This document shows positions 59,930 to 64,000 of a stretch of DNA of 64,000 nt, piece after piece. Origin of the DNA: Rhodococcus sp. IEGM 1409 (GTDB lineage: Bacteria; Actinomycetota; Actinomycetes; Mycobacteriales; Mycobacteriaceae); NCBI RefSeq assembly GCF_030056735.1, contig NZ_JASHKN010000001.1, positions 1 to 64,000 of the forward strand, in the 5' to 3' direction. The notes beneath the pieces are model-generated. The model did no database searches, was not told where the DNA came from, and was given only the letters and a program-made list of their open reading frames with translations. Position 1 is the first letter of the stretch. The number at the start of each line of letters is the position of its first letter. The translations under genes were made by a program, and so were the position numbers.

Positions 59930-62900
59930 GTGAGCAGCAGTTCTACATCCCAATTCGGACAGAACCAGTGGCTGGTTGACGAGATGTACCAACGCTTCCA
60001 GGACGACCCGTCGTCCGTGGATCCCAGTTGGCACGAATTCTTGACCGATTACTCGCCGGACTCGGCGAACACGGGAGGTGGAAACGGGACTGCCTCGAAC
60101 GGCAACGCGGCTGCACCCGCCGCTGTTGTAGCTCCACCTGCTGCTCCCAAGGCCACGCCTCCCGCCCCAAAGACCGCACCTCCTGCGCCGCCTGCCAAGG
60201 CTGCCGCACCGGCCCCCGCGAAGACGGCAGCGCCCGCCGCCAAGGCCGCCCCTTCCCAGTCTTCAGCAGCCAAGCCTGCAGCAGCCAAGCCCGCGGCAGC
60301 TCCTGCGAAGCCAGCCCCTGCCGGCGGAGCCGAGGAAACCAAGGTTCTCCGCGGCGCCGCAGCCGCAGTCGTCAAGAACATGTCGCTCTCGCTCGAGATC
60401 CCGACAGCAACCAGCGTGCGTGCCATCCCCGCGAAGCTGATGTTCGACAACCGCATCGTCATCAACAACCACCTCGCGCGTACTCGTGGCGGCAAGATCT
60501 CGTTCACCCACCTCCTGGGTTACGCGATCATCCAGGCAGTCAACGCGTTCCCCAACATGAACCGGCACTTCGCCGAAATCGACGGCAAGCCGAACGCGGT
60601 CACGCCCGAGCACACCAATCTCGGACTCGCGATCGACCTTCCCGGCAAGGACGGCAACCGCTCACTGGTAGTTGCCGCCATCCGGAACACCGAGTCGATG
60701 AACTTCGTCCAGTTCCACGCGGCATACGAGGACATCGTCCGCCGTGCCCGCGAAGGCAAGCTCACCGGCGAAGACTTCACCGGCGTCACCATCTCGCTGA
60801 CCAACCCGGGCGGCATCGGCACGGTTCACTCCGTTCCCCGCCTGATGAAGGGCCAGGGCGCCATCATCGGCGCCGGCGCGATGGAATACCCCGCCGAGTT
60901 CCAGGGCGCCAGCGACGAGAAGCTGGCCGAGATGGGCGTCGGCAAGCTGATGACCCTCACCTCGACCTACGATCACCGCATCATCCAGGGTGCCGAGTCG
61001 GGCGATTTCCTGCGCACGATCCACAACCTGCTGATCAGCGACCAGTTCTACGACGAGATCTTCCACGCGCTCGGCAACCCGTACGAGCCGGTGCGTTGGC
61101 GCAAGGACGTGCCGGAAGGCGCCGTCGACAAGAACACCCGTGTTCTCGAATTGATCGCTGCATATCGTGACCGCGGCCACCTCATGGCCGACACGGACCC
61201 GTTGCAGTTCGTCAAGGACAAGTTCCACAGCCACCCCGACCTCGACGTCATCAGCCACGGCCTGACGCTGTGGGATCTGGACCGCGAGTTCAAGGTCGGC
61301 GGCTTCCACGGCCAAGAGAAGATGAAGCTGCGCGACGTGTTGAGCGTGCTGCGCGACGCGTACTGCCGCCACGTCGGTGTCGAGTACACGCACATCCTCG
61401 AGACGGATCAGCGTCAGTGGATCCAGGACCGCGTCGAAGGCCATCACGCCAAGCCTTCGGTCGCTCAGCAGAAGTACATCCTGAGTAAGCTCAACGCCGC
61501 CGAGGCCTTCGAGACGTTCCTGCAGACCAAGTACGTCGGCCAGAAGCGCTTCTCGCTCGAGGGTTCCGAAGCCGTCATCCCGATGATGGACGCCGTGATC
61601 GACCAGGCCGCCGAGCACCAGCTCGACGAGGTCGTCATCGGTATGCCGCACCGTGGTCGACTCAACGTGCTGGCCAACATCGTCGGCAAGCCGTACTCCA
61701 AGATCTTCACGGAGTTCGAGGGCAACATGAACCCGGCAGCCGCTCACGGCTCCGGTGACGTGAAGTACCACTTGGGTGCCAGCGGAACGTACATCCAGAT
61801 GTTCGGTGACAACGACATCGCTGTCTCACTGACCGCAAACCCGTCGCACCTCGAGGCCGTCGACCCGGTTCTCGAAGGCCTGGTTCGCGCCAAGCAGGAC
61901 ATCCTCGACAAGGGCGAAGAAGGCTTCACCGTCCTGCCGCTCATGCTGCACGGCGACGCTGCATTCGCCGGTCAGGGTGTTGTCGCCGAGACGCTGAACC
62001 TCTCGCTGCTGCGCGGTTACCGCACCGGCGGCACCGTGCACATCGTCGTGAACAACCAGGTCGGCTTCACCACTGCACCGGAACATTCACGTTCGTCCGA
62101 GTACTGCACCGACGTCGCGAAGATGATCGCCGCACCGGTCTTCCACGTCAACGGCGACGACCCCGAAGCTTGTGTCTGGGTTGCTCAGCTGGCCGTCGAC
62201 TTCCGTGAGAAGTTCGGCAAGGACGTCGTCATCGACCTCATCTGCTACCGCCGGCGCGGTCACAACGAGGGCGACGACCCGTCGATGACCCAGCCGGCCA
62301 TGTACGACGTCATCGACACCAAGCGCAGCGTTCGTAAGAGCTACACCGAGTCCCTCATCGGTCGCGGTGACATCTCGCTCAAGGAAGCCGAAGACGCACT
62401 TCGCGACTACCAGGGCCAGCTCGAACGGGTCTTCAACGAGGTCCGTGAACTCGAGAAGTTCCAGCCCGAACCGTCCGAGTCCGTCGAACTCGACCAGACT
62501 CCGCCGGCCCGCCTCACAACGGCTGTCGCTCCCGAGGTTCTCGAGCGCATCGGCGACGCGTTCGTCAATGTTCCCGAGGGCTTCACCGTGCACCCGCGCG
62601 TCAAGCCGGTCGCCGAGAAGCGTCGCGAGATGGCTCGTGACGGACATGTCGACTGGGCGTTCGCCGAGTTGCTCGCGTTCGGCTCGTTGGCCGAGCAGGG
62701 CGCTTTGATCCGCCTCGCAGGTCAGGACTCCAAGCGCGGAACGTTCACGCAGCGCCACTCGGTTCTCATCGACCGCAAGACCGGCAACGAGTACAGCCCG
62801 ATCGCCAAGATCGCGGCCGACGCCGAAAACGGCGGCAAGTTCATGGTCTACGACTCCGCACTCACCGAGTACGCGGGTCTGGGCTTCGAGTACGGCTACT

Positions 62901-63706
62901 CGGTCGGCAACCCCGACGCTCTCGTCCTGTGGGAAGCGCAGTTCGGTGACTTCGTCAACGGCGCGCAGACCATCATCGACGAGTTCATCTCTTCGGGCGA
63001 GGCCAAGTGGGGTCAGCTCTCCGACGTCGTGCTGCTCCTGCCGCACGGTCACGAGGGTCAGGGTCCGGACCACACCTCCGGTCGCATCGAGCGTTTCCTT
63101 CAGCTGTGCGCCGAAGGCTCGATGACCGTCGCGGTTCCGTCGACTCCGGCCAGCTACTTCCACCTGCTGCGTCGCCATCACCTCGACGGCATCCGCCGTC
63201 CGCTGGTGGTCTTCACGCCCAAGTCGATGCTGCGTAACAAGGCTGCAGTCAGCAACGTCGAGGACTTCACGACGGGCAAGTTCCGTTCGGTCTTCGAGGA
63301 GCCTGCATTCGAGAGCGGGGAAAGCGCCCGCGAATCGGTCAAGCGGGTTCTGCTGGTCAGCGGCAAGCTGTACTGGGAACTCCTGGCGAAGAAGCACAAG
63401 GACGAGCGCGACGACATCGCAATCGTGCGTATGGAGCAGCTTTACCCCGTTCCGAAGCGTCGCCTCAAGGAGACCCTGGACCGTTACCCGAATGCGGATC
63501 AGTTCCGTTGGGTCCAGGAAGAGCCCGCGAACCAGGGTGCTTGGCCGTTCCTCGGACTGGCACTGCCGGACCTGCTGCCGGAGACCCTGACCGGCATCAA
63601 GCGCATCTCGCGTCGTCCGATGTCCGCTCCCTCCTCGGGATCGAGCAAGGTTCACGCGGTGGAGCAGCAGGAGATCTTGGACGAGGCGTTCCTGCCGACC
63701 AACTGA
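59930..63706 (+). CDS. kgd: Multifunctional 2-oxoglutarate decarboxylase/dehydrogenase E1 with succinyltransferase domain
   Basis: A 1258-residue ThDP enzyme at the 2-oxoglutarate step of the TCA cycle. An N-terminal E1 motif ([20 protein letters not shown]) is followed by an Ala/Pro/Lys-rich flexible linker (about 50-135). Then comes an E2-type succinyltransferase domain (about 140-370) with its DHR...G motif at [10 protein letters not shown] near 347, and E1 proper (about 385-1258). ThDP/Mg elements include [14 protein letters not shown] near 571, [10 protein letters not shown] near 673 and [12 protein letters not shown] near 772. As in mycobacteria it lacks a lipoyl domain, which a partner E2 supplies; the family is inhibited by the FHA protein GarA. 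GTG 59930 has GAGG 12 bases upstream. The 3' end is duplicated in tandem. Confidence 0.95.
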   Translation: MSSSSTSQFGQNQWLVDEMYQRFQDDPSSVDPSWHEFLTDYSPDSANTGGGNGTASNGNAAAPAAVVAPPAAPKATPPAPKTAPPAPPAKAAAPAPAKTAAPAAKAAPSQSSAAKPAAAKPAAAPAKPAPAGGAEETKVLRGAAAAVVKNMSLSLEIPTATSVRAIPAKLMFDNRIVINNHLARTRGGKISFTHLLGYAIIQAVNAFPNMNRHFAEIDGKPNAVTPEHTNLGLAIDLPGKDGNRSLVVAAIRNTESMNFVQFHAAYEDIVRRAREGKLTGEDFTGVTISLTNPGGIGTVHSVPRLMKGQGAIIGAGAMEYPAEFQGASDEKLAEMGVGKLMTLTSTYDHRIIQGAESGDFLRTIHNLLISDQFYDEIFHALGNPYEPVRWRKDVPEGAVDKNTRVLELIAAYRDRGHLMADTDPLQFVKDKFHSHPDLDVISHGLTLWDLDREFKVGGFHGQEKMKLRDVLSVLRDAYCRHVGVEYTHILETDQRQWIQDRVEGHHAKPSVAQQKYILSKLNAAEAFETFLQTKYVGQKRFSLEGSEAVIPMMDAVIDQAAEHQLDEVVIGMPHRGRLNVLANIVGKPYSKIFTEFEGNMNPAAAHGSGDVKYHLGASGTYIQMFGDNDIAVSLTANPSHLEAVDPVLEGLVRAKQDILDKGEEGFTVLPLMLHGDAAFAGQGVVAETLNLSLLRGYRTGGTVHIVVNNQVGFTTAPEHSRSSEYCTDVAKMIAAPVFHVNGDDPEACVWVAQLAVDFREKFGKDVVIDLICYRRRGHNEGDDPSMTQPAMYDVIDTKRSVRKSYTESLIGRGDISLKEAEDALRDYQGQLERVFNEVRELEKFQPEPSESVELDQTPPARLTTAVAPEVLERIGDAFVNVPEGFTVHPRVKPVAEKRREMARDGHVDWAFAELLAFGSLAEQGALIRLAGQDSKRGTFTQRHSVLIDRKTGNEYSPIAKIAADAENGGKFMVYDSALTEYAGLGFEYGYSVGNPDALVLWEAQFGDFVNGAQTIIDEFISSGEAKWGQLSDVVLLLPHGHEGQGPDHTSGRIERFLQLCAEGSMTVAVPSTPASYFHLLRRHHLDGIRRPLVVFTPKSMLRNKAAVSNVEDFTTGKFRSVFEEPAFESGESARESVKRVLLVSGKLYWELLAKKHKDERDDIAIVRMEQLYPVPKRRLKETLDRYPNADQFRWVQEEPANQGAWPFLGLALPDLLPETLTGIKRISRRPMSAPSSGSSKVHAVEQQEILDEAFLPTN

Positions 63707-63736
63707 TAGTGGCGTTCCTGCCGACCAACTGATAGT
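63685..63736. repeat. Perfect 26-bp tandem duplication over the kgd stop codon
   Basis: The 26 bases at 63685-63710, which encode the last residues AFLPTN, the TGA stop and a following TAG, are repeated exactly at 63711-63736. The second copy is outside the gene. A partial third start (GGC) follows. Confidence 0.95.
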
Positions 63737-63747
63737 GGCAAGCCATG

Positions 63748-63791
63748 AAGGCCGGGCCCTACATTCCGCAAGGAGTGTGGGGCCCGGCCTT
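63748..63791. terminator. Terminator after kgd
   Basis: AAGGCCGGGCCC (63748-63759) pairs with GGGCCCGGCCTT (63780-63791) and is followed by TC. It lies between convergent genes and can work both ways. Confidence 0.88.
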
Positions 63792-63812
63792 TCTCGGCTG
63801 CGATCAAATCGA

Positions 63813-64000
63813 TTACAGCAGACCCAGATCCGGTCCGGCATCGAAACCGACGGCAGCCAATGCCAACGCAGGCAACGACTGAACTGTCAGGTCGATCAGT
63901 TCCTCGCGGGTGATGGCCGGCGCGCGGAGCCAACTGATGGTGGCTTCCTCGACAAACGCGATCCATCCGCGAACGGCCAACTCCACCTGAGGCGTTCGCG
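63813..64000 (-). CDS. TetR-family regulator, C-terminal part (cut by window edge)
   Basis: The minus strand from 64000 to the TAA at 63815-63813 encodes about 62 residues: VELAVRGWIAFVEEATISWL, APAITREELIDLTVQSLPAL, and a short LGLL end. A W-I-A-F-V-E-E-A motif followed by two amphipathic helices is typical of the ligand-binding C-terminus of TetR repressors. The DNA-binding part lies beyond the window. It is convergent with kgd. Targets cannot be told. Confidence 0.75.
   Translation of the reverse strand, partial: RTPQVELAVRGWIAFVEEATISWLRAPAITREELIDLTVQSLPALALAAVGFDAGPDLGLL

Noticed and set aside
60090-60330. Repetitive GC-rich DNA in kgd
   Set aside because: It simply encodes the Ala/Pro/Lys-rich linker normal for this enzyme family.
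62087-63841. 584-residue minus-strand ORF
   Set aside because: Shadow of kgd, caused by high GC at third positions; no recognisable domain.

Overview
The window is high-GC actinobacterial chromosome, most probably a Rhodococcus of the erythropolis group. This is inferred from gene content: a fused 2-oxoglutarate decarboxylase/dehydrogenase (Kgd) with an Ala/Pro-rich linker, a single-chain eukaryote-like acyl-CoA carboxylase, many FadD/FadE/Ech enzymes, a FadD15-type ligase, and many genes that start right behind a TANNNT box (leaderless style). No prophage, insertion sequence, CRISPR array or tRNA is visible. It reads as ordinary core plus lightly accessory chromosome.

Layout. 1-545: leader and promoter region of an rRNA operon running leftwards, with 16S outside the window. 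547-3772: VOC protein, a SnoaL-tailed ECF sigma factor with a GNAT gene, and an HD-domain hydrolase. 4280-9769: the giant acyl-CoA carboxylase, ended by a strong terminator. 9841-14691: small orphan ORF, aldo/keto reductase, a RAMA-like domain protein, and a divergent pair (403-aa helical protein and DUF5691 protein). 14750-17064: two-gene acyl-CoA dehydrogenase operon. 17172-20998: HNH-like protein and a MacB/FtsX-type ABC transporter. 21261-32118: FadD, YchJ-like protein, AMIN-like lipoprotein, ABC exporter, DEAD-box helicase, nitrilase-family amidase, phosphoribosyltransferase, unknown protein and FadD15. 32174-40197: epimerase, a FadR-type regulator with a GlcD-like oxidase and a divergent isochorismatase-family hydrolase, an alpha/beta hydrolase, and a large RecB-like nuclease/helicase. 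40245-43530: amino-acid deaminase/aldolase, TetR regulator and sugar-lactone oxidase sharing one operator sequence. 43534-47391: adenosine/adenine deaminase, two crotonases and a truncated acyl-CoA synthetase. 47432-55902: second GlcD-like oxidase, PadR-MFS efflux pair, GNAT, glutathionyl-hydroquinone reductase homologue, VOC, EcsC-like protein and an ABC-2-type pair. 55939-63706: fused asymmetric ABC exporter and kgd. 63813-64000: C-terminus of a TetR regulator.

How it fits together. Several loci concern acyl-CoA and central carbon: activation (two FadD), alpha/beta oxidation steps (FadE pair, crotonases), carboxylation and entry to the TCA cycle at 2-oxoglutarate. Five of them (carboxylase, FadD at 21261, FadD15, truncated ligase/crotonase, kgd) have a CRP/GlxR-like palindrome TGTGA-N6-TCACA with at most one mismatch upstream, which suggests shared cAMP-type control. 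Local regulators have readable operators: FadR-type (TTGTCCGACAA), TetR (CTGGAC-N4-GTCCA, twice) and a PadR-linked inverted repeat. Two tandem duplications span or abut stop codons: four 17-bp units between convergent genes at 40198-40265 and a perfect 26-bp duplication of the end of kgd. I found no clear-cut new defence or mobile system. The best leads are the TetR operator pair, the CRP-like set, the RAMA-like protein with its DUF5691 neighbourhood, and the stop-codon duplications.
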